A stretch of 13,131 nucleotides of DNA from JBFHRB01 sp041591915 (GCA_041591915.1 JBFHRB010000078.1:1-13131); one strand, 5' to 3'. Positions 1 to 7,288 are shown, counted from the first letter of the stretch. The notes: generated by a model not told the origin, from the sequence alone. Translations and numbers: made by a program.

Positions 1-114
1 CCTTCGGGCCCGCCCCACTCGCGTCTGCGGCCACGACCCTCGGCAACCCGTGCGGATTCCGAGGCCACTGGACTAACGTCCGGGCAACCGCCGCATGACA
101 GGACTGGAGCCGCC
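1..114 (+). other. Leader region upstream of amino-acid ABC operon
   Basis: No convincing gene lies here. The window opens inside what looks like the right half of a hairpin: bases 2-7 spell cTTCGg, the classic stable tetraloop, followed by cccgcc, whose partner would lie left of the window. This could be the end of a terminator behind an upstream gene, perhaps the missing binding-protein gene. Two further stems follow: CCTCGG (38-43) with CCGAGG (59-64), and GGAC (70-73) with GTCC (78-81) around TAAC. TAACGT at 74-79 also fits a TANNNT -10 element, but no good -35 is visible. The permease frame stays open to the left edge, but the translation is Pro/Arg/Ser-rich and not protein-like, so I do not extend the gene. 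Confidence 0.3.
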
Positions 115-1296
115 GTGTCCGCGACGATGCCTGAGCTCAAGCCGGTCGAGAACCCACCACCCTGGCGCGACGTCCGGGTCCTCCGCTGGGTCGTCCAGAT
201 CGCCGTCCTGGCTGGCACGCTCGGCCTGGCCGCGTGGCTGCTCTCGAACGTCCGGACCAACCTCGAGACCTCCGGCCTGCCCACGGGCTTCGGGTTCCTC
301 CAGACGGACTTCCGCGCGGCCATCCCGGGGATCGAGGACGCCGCGGAGTTCCCGATCTGGAAGGCGTTCCTCGCCGGCTACTCGAACACCCTTCGCGTGA
401 TCATCGTCGGCATCCCGGCCTGCACGATCCTCGGGATCATGATCGGTATCGCCCGCCTGTCGAACAACGGCATGGTGCGGCTGTTCGGCACCCTCTACGT
501 CGAGGCGTTCCGCAACGTGCCGGTCCTGATCTGGATCTTCTTCATGCACTTCGCGCTCGTCCTGCCGAGCCTTCCCCAGATCCAGGACGTCGAGGGTGGC
601 GGCCTGTTCGTCGTCACCAACCGCGGGATCGGGATGCCGTGGATCAACCCCGAGGCCGGCCGGTGGCTGTTCGCCGGCTTCATCCTCCTCGGGTTCGTGG
701 CCTGGTACTTCGTCGCTGCCTGGCGGCGCCGGGTCAACGAACGGACGGGCCATCCCGCGCACGGCGGTTGGTTCGGCCTCGGTGCGTTCGTGCTCTTCGT
801 GGCCCTCGGCCACTTCGTCTCCGGTGACGCACTCCTGCTCGAGACCGCAGACATCGACGGCCGCCTGATCGCCGGCGGGATGACCGTCGACGTGGCCTAC
901 ACGTCGCTCACCGCCGCGCTGGTCCTGTACACGGCCAGCCACGTCGCAGAGATCGTCCGCGGCGCCATCCAGGCGATCCACACGGGGCAGTTCGAGGCAG
1001 CCGACGCGGTGGCGCTCACGACGTTCCAGAAGTACCGCTACGTCATCCTGCCGCAGGCGTTCCGGATCATGATCCCGCCGCTCGCGTCGCAGTACCTCAA
1101 CATCACGAAGAACTCGTCGCTGGCGGTCGCCGTCAGCTACGTCGAGATCACGGCGATCTTCCAGCGGGTGTCCAACAACGCGACCCCGGCGGTACAGGCG
1201 CTGATCATCCTCATGGTCGGCTACCTCTCGTTCAGCCTCTCGATCTCGCTCGTCGCGAACTTCTTCAACCGCCGGCTGGCACTGGAGACGCGCTGA
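115..1296 (+). CDS. Amino-acid ABC transporter permease, AapQ/BztB-like
   Basis: Inner-membrane permease subunit of a polar/general L-amino-acid importer (HisM/GlnP family), 393 aa. The family usually runs about 220 aa in the short form and about 400 aa in the AapQ/BztB form, so this is the long form. After a first helix (about 24-45) and an extracytoplasmic stretch comes the typical segment SNTLRVIIVGIP with IGIARLSNN (about 90-117), then VEAFRNVPVLIWIFF (about 129-143). The mid-region carries extra helices (about 183-202 and 216-236). The cytoplasmic EAA loop that contacts the ATPase is at 294-317 (EAADAVAL...ILPQAFR), and a last helix lies at about 360-383. The start is GTG at 115, with GGAG (106-109) just upstream; ATG at 127 is the alternative. 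The stop shares one base with the next ATG (TGATG), so the genes are translationally coupled. The exact substrate (Glu/Asp/Gln or broad L-amino acids) cannot be read from the sequence. Confidence 0.92.
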   Translation: MSATMPELKPVENPPPWRDVRVLRWVVQIAVLAGTLGLAAWLLSNVRTNLETSGLPTGFGFLQTDFRAAIPGIEDAAEFPIWKAFLAGYSNTLRVIIVGIPACTILGIMIGIARLSNNGMVRLFGTLYVEAFRNVPVLIWIFFMHFALVLPSLPQIQDVEGGGLFVVTNRGIGMPWINPEAGRWLFAGFILLGFVAWYFVAAWRRRVNERTGHPAHGGWFGLGAFVLFVALGHFVSGDALLLETADIDGRLIAGGMTVDVAYTSLTAALVLYTASHVAEIVRGAIQAIHTGQFEAADAVALTTFQKYRYVILPQAFRIMIPPLASQYLNITKNSSLAVAVSYVEITAIFQRVSNNATPAVQALIILMVGYLSFSLSISLVANFFNRRLALETR

Positions 1297-2648
1297 TGGC
1301 AGACCAGACCGACCAGCCCGAGGTCCAGCCCACGGACACGATGCAGACCACGGCGTCCGACCACGTCGTGACCGAGGACGCGCCCAAGCTGCCCTCGAAG
1401 ACGACCGTGCGTGAGTGGATCAAGGAGAACCTGTTCAAGGACGTCAGGAACAGCATCCTGACGATCATCTTCGGCGGCATCCTCGGCTACGCCGGGTTCC
1501 GGACCTTCCGCTTCCTGTTCGCCAACGAGAAGACCGACCTCGAGGGCAACGTGCGCTCGGGTTGGGAGATCCTGCAGTTCACGACGTCCGTCGTGGACGG
1601 CGAGACCATCATCCGTGACGACGCGATGATGTTCCTGATGGTCGGCAACCGGTTCCAGGAGACCGGGATCGACTTCTCCTTCCTGTGGGCCGGCGTCTAC
1701 CTCGTCGCGCTGACGCTCGGGCTCCTGATCGGGCTCAACCGGAAGGTCGACGCACCCAAGGCCAGGCTCGGGACGCTCCTCGGGATCGCCGTGCCGCCGG
1801 TCCTCGGGGCCGTCGTGATCCTGGGGTTCACCAACACGATCACGCCGACGATCCTGACGCTGCTGATCCCGGTCGCCGGCTACGTCGGCCGACTCATCGG
1901 CATCAGGCTGCCGATGGCGCTGCGCAAGCGGATCGGCTGGATCGTCTTCGGCATGGTGCTGCTCGCCTTCGGGCTGCTCACCGGCTTCAACCCGACGAAC
2001 ATCAACCGGTTCGGGGGCCTGCTGCTGACGATCACCATCTCGTTCGCGGCGATCGTGCTGTGCTTCCCGGTCGGCGTGATGATGGCGCTGGCGCGCCGGT
2101 CGTCCTTCCCGCTGATCCGGCCCATCGCGGTGGCCTACATCGAGCTGATCCGCGGGGTCCCGCTGATCTCGCTGCTGTTCATGGGCGAGTTCGCGCTGCG
2201 GTTCTTCTTCCCGCCCAACGTCGAGCCGCCGGGGTCGATCCCGCGCGCGATCATCATGATCACGCTGTTCACCGGCGCCTACGTCGCCGAGGTCGTGCGC
2301 GGTGGCCTGCAGTCGGTGCCCGCCGGCCAGACCGAGGCCGGCCAGGCCGTCGGGCTGTCGCCCGTCCAGATCACCCGCAAGATCGTCCTTCCGCAGGCGC
2401 TGCGCAACTCGATCCCGCCGCTGATCGGGCAGTTCATCTCCGTCCTCAAGGACACGTCGCTGCTCATCATCATCGGGCAGCTCGACCTGCTGGGCGTCAC
2501 GAAGCCGCTGCTGCAGAACCGGCTGTACGTCAACCAGGGGTTCACGACGGAGGCCTACGTCTTCGTCGGGTTCCTCTTCTGGGTCATCACCTTCTCGATG
2601 TCCCGCGCCTCACAACGTCTCGAGACCCGACTGGGAGTCCGCCGATGA
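1296..2648 (+). CDS. Amino-acid ABC transporter permease, AapM/BztC-like
   Basis: Second permease of the same importer, 450 aa, matching the long AapM/BztC type. The N-terminal 35 residues are polar (Asp/Thr/Gln-rich) and probably cytosolic. Membrane segments follow at about 52-75, 128-146, 160-180, 183-203 and 213-230. The conserved transporter core begins at about 240 (LLLTITISFAAIVLCFPVG), includes YIELIRGVPLISLLF (281-295), and carries the EAA loop at 347-370 (EAGQAVGL...VLPQALR). Helices at about 380-400 and 420-435 close the protein. It starts on the ATG overlapping the previous stop and ends in an ATGA overlap with the ATPase gene, so all three subunits should be made from one mRNA. 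A heterodimer with the preceding permease is the usual arrangement in this family. Confidence 0.92.
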   Translation: MADQTDQPEVQPTDTMQTTASDHVVTEDAPKLPSKTTVREWIKENLFKDVRNSILTIIFGGILGYAGFRTFRFLFANEKTDLEGNVRSGWEILQFTTSVVDGETIIRDDAMMFLMVGNRFQETGIDFSFLWAGVYLVALTLGLLIGLNRKVDAPKARLGTLLGIAVPPVLGAVVILGFTNTITPTILTLLIPVAGYVGRLIGIRLPMALRKRIGWIVFGMVLLAFGLLTGFNPTNINRFGGLLLTITISFAAIVLCFPVGVMMALARRSSFPLIRPIAVAYIELIRGVPLISLLFMGEFALRFFFPPNVEPPGSIPRAIIMITLFTGAYVAEVVRGGLQSVPAGQTEAGQAVGLSPVQITRKIVLPQALRNSIPPLIGQFISVLKDTSLLIIIGQLDLLGVTKPLLQNRLYVNQGFTTEAYVFVGFLFWVITFSMSRASQRLETRLGVRR

Positions 2649-3427
2649 GCAACAAGGAAAGCCTGCGCGCCGCCGCCCTCCAGGCGGGGGGTACCGGCGA
2701 GCCGATGATCGTGATGAAGGGCGTCGACAAGTTCTACGGCGAGTTCCAGGCGCTCAAGGACATCAACCTCGTCGTCGGCAAGCAGGAGGTCGTCGTCGTC
2801 ATCGGGCCGTCCGGGTCCGGGAAGTCGACGATGATCCGCTGCATCAACCACCTCGAGGCCCACAACAACGGCCAGATCGTCGTGGACGGCACCGAGCTGT
2901 CGGAGGACATCCGCAACATCCAGGAGGTCCGCCGCGAGTGCGGGATGGTCTTCCAGAGCTTCAACCTCTTCCCGCACATGTCCATCATGGACAACATCAC
3001 GCTGGGGCCGCGCCAGGTGCGCAAGAAGCCGAAGGCCGACGCCGAGGCCCACGCGATGGAACTGCTCGAGATGGTCAAGATCCCCGAGCAGGCCCACAAG
3101 CAGCCGGGCCAGCTCTCGGGTGGTCAGCAGCAGCGCGTCGCGATCGCCCGGGCGCTCGCGATGGAGCCCAAGGTCATGCTCTTCGACGAGCCGACCTCGG
3201 CCCTCGACCCCGAGATGGTCAAGGAGGTGCTCGACGCGATGCAGACGCTGGCCAAGTCCGGCATGACCATGATCGTGGTCACGCACGAGATGGGCTTCGC
3301 GCGCGCCGTGGCCGACCGGGTGGTCTTCATGGCCGACGGCGAGATCGTCGAGGTCGGCACGCCCGAGTACTTCTTCACCTCGCCGCAGGAGGAGCGCACC
3401 AAGCTCTTCCTCTCCCAGATCCTCTAG
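2645..3427 (+). CDS. Amino-acid ABC transporter ATP-binding protein, GlnQ/AapP-like
   Basis: Cytoplasmic ATPase that powers the importer, 260 aa. All nucleotide-binding motifs are present: Walker A GPSGSGKS (54-61), Q-loop Gln104 in VFQSFNLFPH, signature LSGGQQQR (157-164), Walker B VMLFDEP (177-183), D-loop SALD (185-188) and switch His214 in VVTHEMGFA. The segment MVFQSFNLFPHMS and the end EYFF..P..ERT are typical of the polar amino-acid (GlnQ/HisP/GltL) group. The chosen ATG overlaps the permease stop (ATGA) and has GGGAG at 2633-2637, 7 nt upstream. This gives a 20-residue extension ahead of the usual family start; ATG at 2705 (MIVMKGV) would give the common 240-aa length. The open frame continues left to 1685, but that part only shadows the permease gene. 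Confidence 0.95.
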   Translation: MSNKESLRAAALQAGGTGEPMIVMKGVDKFYGEFQALKDINLVVGKQEVVVVIGPSGSGKSTMIRCINHLEAHNNGQIVVDGTELSEDIRNIQEVRRECGMVFQSFNLFPHMSIMDNITLGPRQVRKKPKADAEAHAMELLEMVKIPEQAHKQPGQLSGGQQQRVAIARALAMEPKVMLFDEPTSALDPEMVKEVLDAMQTLAKSGMTMIVVTHEMGFARAVADRVVFMADGEIVEVGTPEYFFTSPQEERTKLFLSQIL

Positions 3428-3451
3428 GCCGCACGAGGGGCAAGCACCACC

Positions 3452-3480
3452 CGAGGACCCGGCCGCGCGCCGGGTCCTCG
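3452..3480 (+). terminator. Hairpin terminator of the ABC operon
   Basis: A perfect 12-bp stem (CGAGGACCCGGC at 3452-3463 with its complement at 3469-3480) closes a 5-nt loop, 24 nt after the ATPase stop. There is no T-run after it, which is common for terminators in high-GC actinomycetes. It would also stop leftward transcription from the hydrolase gene. Confidence 0.7.
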
Positions 3481-3498
3481 CACGTCCACCCCATCATT

Positions 3499-3536
3499 GT
3501 GTGGACATCTGTTGCCGTGTGGACATCTGTTGCCGT
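3499..3536 (+). repeat. Tandem direct repeat, 18-bp period
   Basis: Two abutting copies of TGTGGACATCTGTTGCCG (3500-3517 and 3518-3535) match perfectly, with one extra matching base on each side. The first half of the unit recurs inverted at 3548-3558 (GATGTCCACAC), so copy two and the inverted copy form an 11-bp stem around a 20-nt loop. The element lies between convergent genes, where no promoter operator is expected. Each copy holds a 9-mer one base away from the actinobacterial DnaA-box consensus TTGTCCACA. It could instead be the remnant end of a mobile element. Confidence 0.85.
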
Positions 3537-3557
3537 CTTGGCTCCGAGATGTCCACA
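3500..3557. promoter_or_regulatory. Possible cluster of three DnaA-box-like sites
   Basis: TGTGGACAT occurs at 3500-3508 and 3518-3526, and its complement ATGTCCACA at 3549-3557. Each matches the Streptomyces-type DnaA box TTGTCCACA at 8 of 9 positions. Three such sites in 58 bp is more than expected by chance, although two belong to one tandem duplication. Nothing else here suggests a replication origin: there is no dnaA or dnaN and no AT-rich stretch. A DnaA-titration site, or no DnaA function at all, are both possible. Confidence 0.25.
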
Positions 3558-3577
3558 CCGCCGCGGTGATGGTCCGG

Positions 3578-6493
3578 TCAGTCGGTGCGGGAGCGGAGGC
3601 GCCCAGCCGCCGCGCCGGTGAGGCCGAGGCCGAGCAGCGCGAGCGTCGCCCACGCGAGACCGCCGTTGGGGGCCTCGCGGGTCTGGGCGCTGGCCAGCAC
3701 GGCCGCGTCCGCGCCCTCGTGGACGTGGTCGTGGTCGGCGTGCTCCGCGTGGTCCGCGCCGATCGAACCGGCACCGGCCGCCGAGCCCTCGGCAGCGTGG
3801 ACGTCACCGTGCGACTCGACGTCACGCGACGACGCTGTCGCAGCCGAGCCACCCGCCAGCGCCTGCACGTCCGTGCTGCTCGGCGCGACGCTCGTGGCGA
3901 CCCCGTCGACGAAGGCCACGTCGAGCGCGACGGCGCGGCCGCCCTCCTCGACGCAGTACGTGTAGACGTGGTCGTCGCGGCTGATCGGCTGGCCGACGGC
4001 GCGCAGGAAGCCCTCGAGGTTGCCGCCGAGCGCGGCGTGCAGGTCCTCGGTGTGGATGGTCGAGCCGTCGACGACGCAGTCGTTCATGCCGTAGACCGAC
4101 CGCTCCCACATCCGCAGGTAGGCCTCCGAGCCGTTGAGCATGTCCTCGAGGACGGCCTCGCCGCCACCCAGGTGGGCGTACTCCACGTCGGCGGCGAGCT
4201 GGACGTCGCGGTACCAGTCGGCGAACAGGCCGTAGTGCGCCACGCCGTGCTCGTTGATGTCGTAGGCCTTGAGGCCGCTGACCTGCTGGTGGACGGTCAC
4301 GCCACCGATCGGTGCCTCCCAGCCCGTGTCGTAGGTGACCGGGTTCGGTGCGTCACCGCGGCGGCCGGGCTGGCCACCGAAGCCGTTGGTGTCGGCGCCG
4401 TACCCGATGCCGAAGAGCTGGTCGGGGGCGAGCACCTCGGCCCAGGCCTTGCGGTCGGCCCAGTAGTCGACGAACCGGTCGGCACTGGCGGTTCGGGGGC
4501 CGATCATCCCGTCGAGCTCGTAGATGCGCTTGTAGATCTCGTCGTTGGCCCAGCTGTGGCTGGAGATCACGGCTGGCTTGCGCGGGGCACGGCCCTCGGC
4601 AGCGGCTGCGGCCTCGTCCTCGGGGATGAGGACGTCCTCGATGAAGTCGAGCGACTCACGGGCACCGGCCGCGCTCATGTGGTCGGGGTCGAAGATCATC
4701 CCGCGCTCGGCCATGCCGCGGATCACGGCGCGGCCGAGGTCGGTCAGGCCCCGGCTGTTGCAGTGCGGGCCGGCGGGGTAGGCGGGCGCGGCATAGCCCT
4801 TCGTGGCGCCGAACGCCTCCAGTGCCTGCCCGGCGAGGACGTCGATCTCTCCCGGCATCGGGCCGTTGTCGTCGACGAAGTTCATCTGGCGCTTGTCGTG
4901 CTCGTGGTCGTGGCCGTCCTCGGTGGGCGGGCACGTCTGCATGTCCCAGAAGTGGCCGGTGACGTGGCGGTTGCCGATGTTGACCACGACGCCGGTGGAG
5001 CCGCCGTCGCCGGTCACGCCGGTGAGGGCGTTGTCGAACTTGTTCACGAGCTCCATCTGGCGGATGCCCATGTCGTAGACCTCGGTGAGGCGGTCCTCGA
5101 TCTCGTCCTCCGAGCACAGCGGGACGTCGTACATCTCGCCGCAGTCGAACAGGACCGAGACCTCGATGCCGAGCACCATCGCGAGGCGGCCGGAGTTGAT
5201 GACCTCGCGTGCCTGGGCCGGCGAGGTGACGATGCGGAACCAGCCCTCGCCCGGGCCACCGCTCTGGGCGTCGATGTAGTCCTGCAGCTCGTAGATGCGC
5301 TGGGCCTGCAGGCGCACGCCGTCCATCTCGTTGCAGGAGTTCTTCTTGACGGGCCACAGCTGGCACAGGGCCGTGTTGTCGACGAAGAGGTTGGTCACGA
5401 GCCGCAGGCCACCGAGGTAGGCGCGCTCGAGCCAGCGGTAGTAGTACTGCTCGTGGGTCAGCGAGCTCGGGTTCGGCCAGTAGCCGAAGGTCGGCCAGCC
5501 GATCGGGTCGTGGCCGGTCGCGGGGTTGGTGCCACTGACGACGAACTCGAGCGCCGCAGCGTGGCCGTTGGGGCCGTGGTCCTCACAGTCGACGAGCGCG
5601 TACTCGACGCCGTACTCGTGCCACGGGCGGCCGCAACGGGCCTCGCCACCGAGGAACTCGAACGCCATGCCGTGAACGTGCGACTCGAAGAAGCCCTTCA
5701 CCGGTCCGGTCGATCCACCGTCGTTGCCGGTGGGGCGACCGTCCACGTTCACGTCGATCTCGGGCCAGACGGCGCAACGCTCGGCGTCCTCGAGGAGATG
5801 GAACGCCAGGCCGGTCGCGGCGCTGGACGCGGCGACGCCGAAGCCCGAGGCGTCCGCGGAGATCGCCCGCCCGTTCGCGTCGTTGATGACGTGGTAGGTC
5901 TGCCAGTCGACCTGCTTGAAGCGCTTGTCCGCGTCCTTCTCGTCCTTCTTCTCCTTCGAGAGGTCGACACGGGCCTCCCCGTCGTCACCGGCGGCGACGA
6001 TGCGCCACTCGGCGTCCGGGCTCGGGGCCTCCTCGACGACGAGTTGCGGGGAGATCGAGGCGCTGACCGGCCCGATCTGCCCGCCGAGCATGTCGACCGC
6101 GAGGAAGTGCCGGTCGTCCCACCACGCACCCTCGAAGTCGGTGTTCGGCCCCTCGTCCGTCGCCAGGAGGTACTCGCCGAGCCGGGTCGCGCGGAAGTGG
6201 AAGCCCTCGGCGTCGTCCATGGTCGCGGCGACACCGCCGTCGGGCGCGAGGTAGCCGACGCCGGGCGCCTCGATGGCGTAGCAGCCGCTGGCGAGCGCGT
6301 AGCGGTCCTCCGGCTGCGGGAGTCGGTCCGCGAGGTCGCGGTCCTCGACGAGTTCGTAGGGCGTCTTCGCGGCGGTCACGTCGTCGTCCGGCGCGGCGCC
6401 CCGCGCGATGGCCGTGGTGGGCACGAGCAGTGCCGTCAGCCCGAGGAGCGTGGACAGTGCGCCGAGGCGGCGAGAGCGGGAGGAGATCTGCAT
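3578..6493 (-). CDS. Secreted, membrane-anchored M19-like metallohydrolase
   Basis: A 971-aa exported protein, probably a binuclear-metal amidohydrolase related to membrane dipeptidases (M19). An Arg-rich n-region and hydrophobic core (about 8-30, ending TTAIA) form a signal peptide. Residues about 65-240 look like a beta-rich, lectin/beta-trefoil-like module (repeats of the type GEYLLATDEGP). The catalytic barrel spans about 268-770. Aligning by motif to renal dipeptidase gives H272 and H274 (SHVHG), bridging E444 (LGIEVS, like its GIEGG), H605 (DPDHMS), H646 (SSHSWAN) and D701 (GYGADTNGF). Two His clusters (528-532 and 895-925) flank or interrupt it. A C-terminal helix at about 945-965 followed by RLRSRTD should anchor it in the membrane. 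The ATG at 6493 is chosen because it opens the signal peptide and has GAGG 6 nt upstream; an upstream ATG at 6613 would bury the signal under 40 Arg/Pro-rich residues. The substrate is unknown. It is monocistronic, convergent with the ABC operon. Confidence 0.8.
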   Translation of the reverse strand: MQISSRSRRLGALSTLLGLTALLVPTTAIARGAAPDDDVTAAKTPYELVEDRDLADRLPQPEDRYALASGCYAIEAPGVGYLAPDGGVAATMDDAEGFHFRATRLGEYLLATDEGPNTDFEGAWWDDRHFLAVDMLGGQIGPVSASISPQLVVEEAPSPDAEWRIVAAGDDGEARVDLSKEKKDEKDADKRFKQVDWQTYHVINDANGRAISADASGFGVAASSAATGLAFHLLEDAERCAVWPEIDVNVDGRPTGNDGGSTGPVKGFFESHVHGMAFEFLGGEARCGRPWHEYGVEYALVDCEDHGPNGHAAALEFVVSGTNPATGHDPIGWPTFGYWPNPSSLTHEQYYYRWLERAYLGGLRLVTNLFVDNTALCQLWPVKKNSCNEMDGVRLQAQRIYELQDYIDAQSGGPGEGWFRIVTSPAQAREVINSGRLAMVLGIEVSVLFDCGEMYDVPLCSEDEIEDRLTEVYDMGIRQMELVNKFDNALTGVTGDGGSTGVVVNIGNRHVTGHFWDMQTCPPTEDGHDHEHDKRQMNFVDDNGPMPGEIDVLAGQALEAFGATKGYAAPAYPAGPHCNSRGLTDLGRAVIRGMAERGMIFDPDHMSAAGARESLDFIEDVLIPEDEAAAAAEGRAPRKPAVISSHSWANDEIYKRIYELDGMIGPRTASADRFVDYWADRKAWAEVLAPDQLFGIGYGADTNGFGGQPGRRGDAPNPVTYDTGWEAPIGGVTVHQQVSGLKAYDINEHGVAHYGLFADWYRDVQLAADVEYAHLGGGEAVLEDMLNGSEAYLRMWERSVYGMNDCVVDGSTIHTEDLHAALGGNLEGFLRAVGQPISRDDHVYTYCVEEGGRAVALDVAFVDGVATSVAPSSTDVQALAGGSAATASSRDVESHGDVHAAEGSAAGAGSIGADHAEHADHDHVHEGADAAVLASAQTREAPNGGLAWATLALLGLGLTGAAAGRLRSRTD

Positions 6494-6499
6494 GGGAGG

Positions 6500-6503
6500 C
6501 CTC
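6500..6503 (-). promoter_or_regulatory. Ribosome binding site deciding the hydrolase start
   Basis: GAGG on the minus strand lies 6 nt before the ATG at 6493. It supports starting the protein at MQISS, directly at the signal peptide, rather than at the longer open frame reaching 6613. Confidence 0.55.
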
Positions 6504-6684
6504 GCGGAGAGTGGCCGAGGGGGCAGCCGGGAGCGGTTGGTGAGGGGTTCCACGCGCACCCGTGGCCTTCCTGCCAGCGTGCGATGCGCGGGGCGCCCGT
6601 TCACGCCGTCCAACGAACGCCGCGCCCGCAGGTGACGGCCCGCGAGGCACCCACGCCGCGTGGCGACAACGGCCGTGGGACGGG

Positions 6685-6712
6685 CCTGCGCGGACCGGTG
6701 GACCCGCGCAGG
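6685..6712. promoter_or_regulatory. 9-bp inverted repeat, possible operator
   Basis: CCTGCGCGG (6685-6693) and CCGCGCAGG (6704-6712) are perfect complements separated by 10 nt that contain the palindrome ACCGGT. The element sits in the divergent gap, about 10 bp left of a TTGACC hexamer and 75 bp before the SRPBCC-like gene. It may be a repressor or activator site for either gene. The centre-to-centre spacing of 19 bp suits a dimer binding about two helical turns, but no regulator gene is nearby. Confidence 0.35.
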
Positions 6713-6721
6713 TGGGGCCGG

Positions 6722-6757
6722 TTGACCCGTTACCGCGATGGGGCACGCTCGTAGCGT
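6722..6757 (+). promoter_or_regulatory. Weak promoter candidate for the SRPBCC-like gene
   Basis: TAGCGT at 6752-6757 fits the actinobacterial -10 pattern TANNNT and would start the mRNA about 23 nt before the gene. TTGACC at 6722-6727 is a good -35 hexamer but lies 24 nt away, too far. The better-spaced TTACCG (6730-6735, 16 nt) is a poor match. A small inverted repeat ACGCT/AGCGT (6745-6757) overlaps the -10. Confidence 0.25.
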
Positions 6758-6786
6758 CGGCTCAGTGACCCAGAGAGGAGGGTGTC

Positions 6787-7287
6787 GTGGAGCGGCATCT
6801 CTACCAGCACACGTACCTCGGCGATCGGTACGAGGACGTCGTGCAGGCGATCAACGAGCACGGTCCGGAGTTCCTCGGTGGGTCTGCGTCCGCCGCCCGT
6901 GACCACGCTGACGAGATCGTCACCAACCTGCACGTCGAGATCGCCGGCCTGGACGTCAGCAAGGCGGTCGACCTGGAACTCGGCGAGCCCGAGACACTCG
7001 ACGAGCACGCGACCCGCTGGCTGGTCAACTGGCACGCAGAGGACGGTGACACGATCTTCCCGGCGATGCGGGCCTACCTCGAGGTGGCAGCACTGTCCGT
7101 CCACCCGCCGCTGACCCAGGTCTCCTTCATCGGCCACTACGAGCCGCCGCTGGGCGTGATCGGGGCCGCAGCGGACCGCCTCGTCGGCCACCGTGTCGCG
7201 GAGGCCACGATCGACGCGTTCCTGCGTGACGTGAAGTGGTCGATCCACCGCTACCTCGGCTCGCAGGCCACGGCCACCCCCAGCTAG
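6787..7287 (+). CDS. SRPBCC/START-like domain protein
   Basis: A 166-aa cytosolic protein with no signal peptide or membrane segment. The order of elements suggests the helix-grip fold of the SRPBCC (polyketide-cyclase/START-like) superfamily: a first strand VERHLYQHTYLG, an early helix (about 13-24, YEDVVQAINEHG), alternating hydrophobic strands (about 43-105, including RWLVNWHAE), a further strand QVSFIGHYEP (111-120) and a long C-terminal helix with AADRLVGHRVAEATIDAFLRDV (128-149). Members bind hydrophobic ligands or serve as immunity or stress proteins; no catalytic residue set is visible. The GTG start at 6787 is firm because AGGAGG (6776-6781) sits 5 nt upstream. It is divergent from the secreted hydrolase and convergent with the MATE gene, with one base between stop codons. 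No operon partner. Confidence 0.6.
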   Translation: MERHLYQHTYLGDRYEDVVQAINEHGPEFLGGSASAARDHADEIVTNLHVEIAGLDVSKAVDLELGEPETLDEHATRWLVNWHAEDGDTIFPAMRAYLEVAALSVHPPLTQVSFIGHYEPPLGVIGAAADRLVGHRVAEATIDAFLRDVKWSIHRYLGSQATATPS

Positions 7288-7288
7288 A

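Noticed and set aside
31..98. SAM (S-box) or cobalamin riboswitch before the ABC operon
   Set aside because: CGGCAACC followed by GTGC and GATTCC recalls the S-box core, and GCCACTGG with a short stem recalls actinobacterial cobalamin riboswitches. However, there is no room for the S-box P3 helix, the cobalamin core is incomplete and the B12 box matches poorly.
1685..2644. Upstream extension of the ATPase frame
   Set aside because: It overlaps the second permease throughout and is compositionally a shadow; the true start is the ATGA overlap at 2645.
3499..3558. CRISPR array
   Set aside because: There are only two abutting 18-bp copies with no spacer between them, and no cas gene nearby.
6494..6613. 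N-terminal extension of the secreted hydrolase
   Set aside because: It adds 40 Arg/Pro-rich residues ahead of an otherwise perfect signal peptide, while the inner ATG has its own ribosome binding site.
3497..6754. A 1085-codon open frame on the plus strand opposite the secreted hydrolase
   Set aside because: It is the antisense of a real gene in high-GC DNA. Its product is a monotonous Val/Ala/Arg/Gly/Asp mixture with no domain, whereas the minus strand has a signal peptide, metal motifs and a ribosome site.
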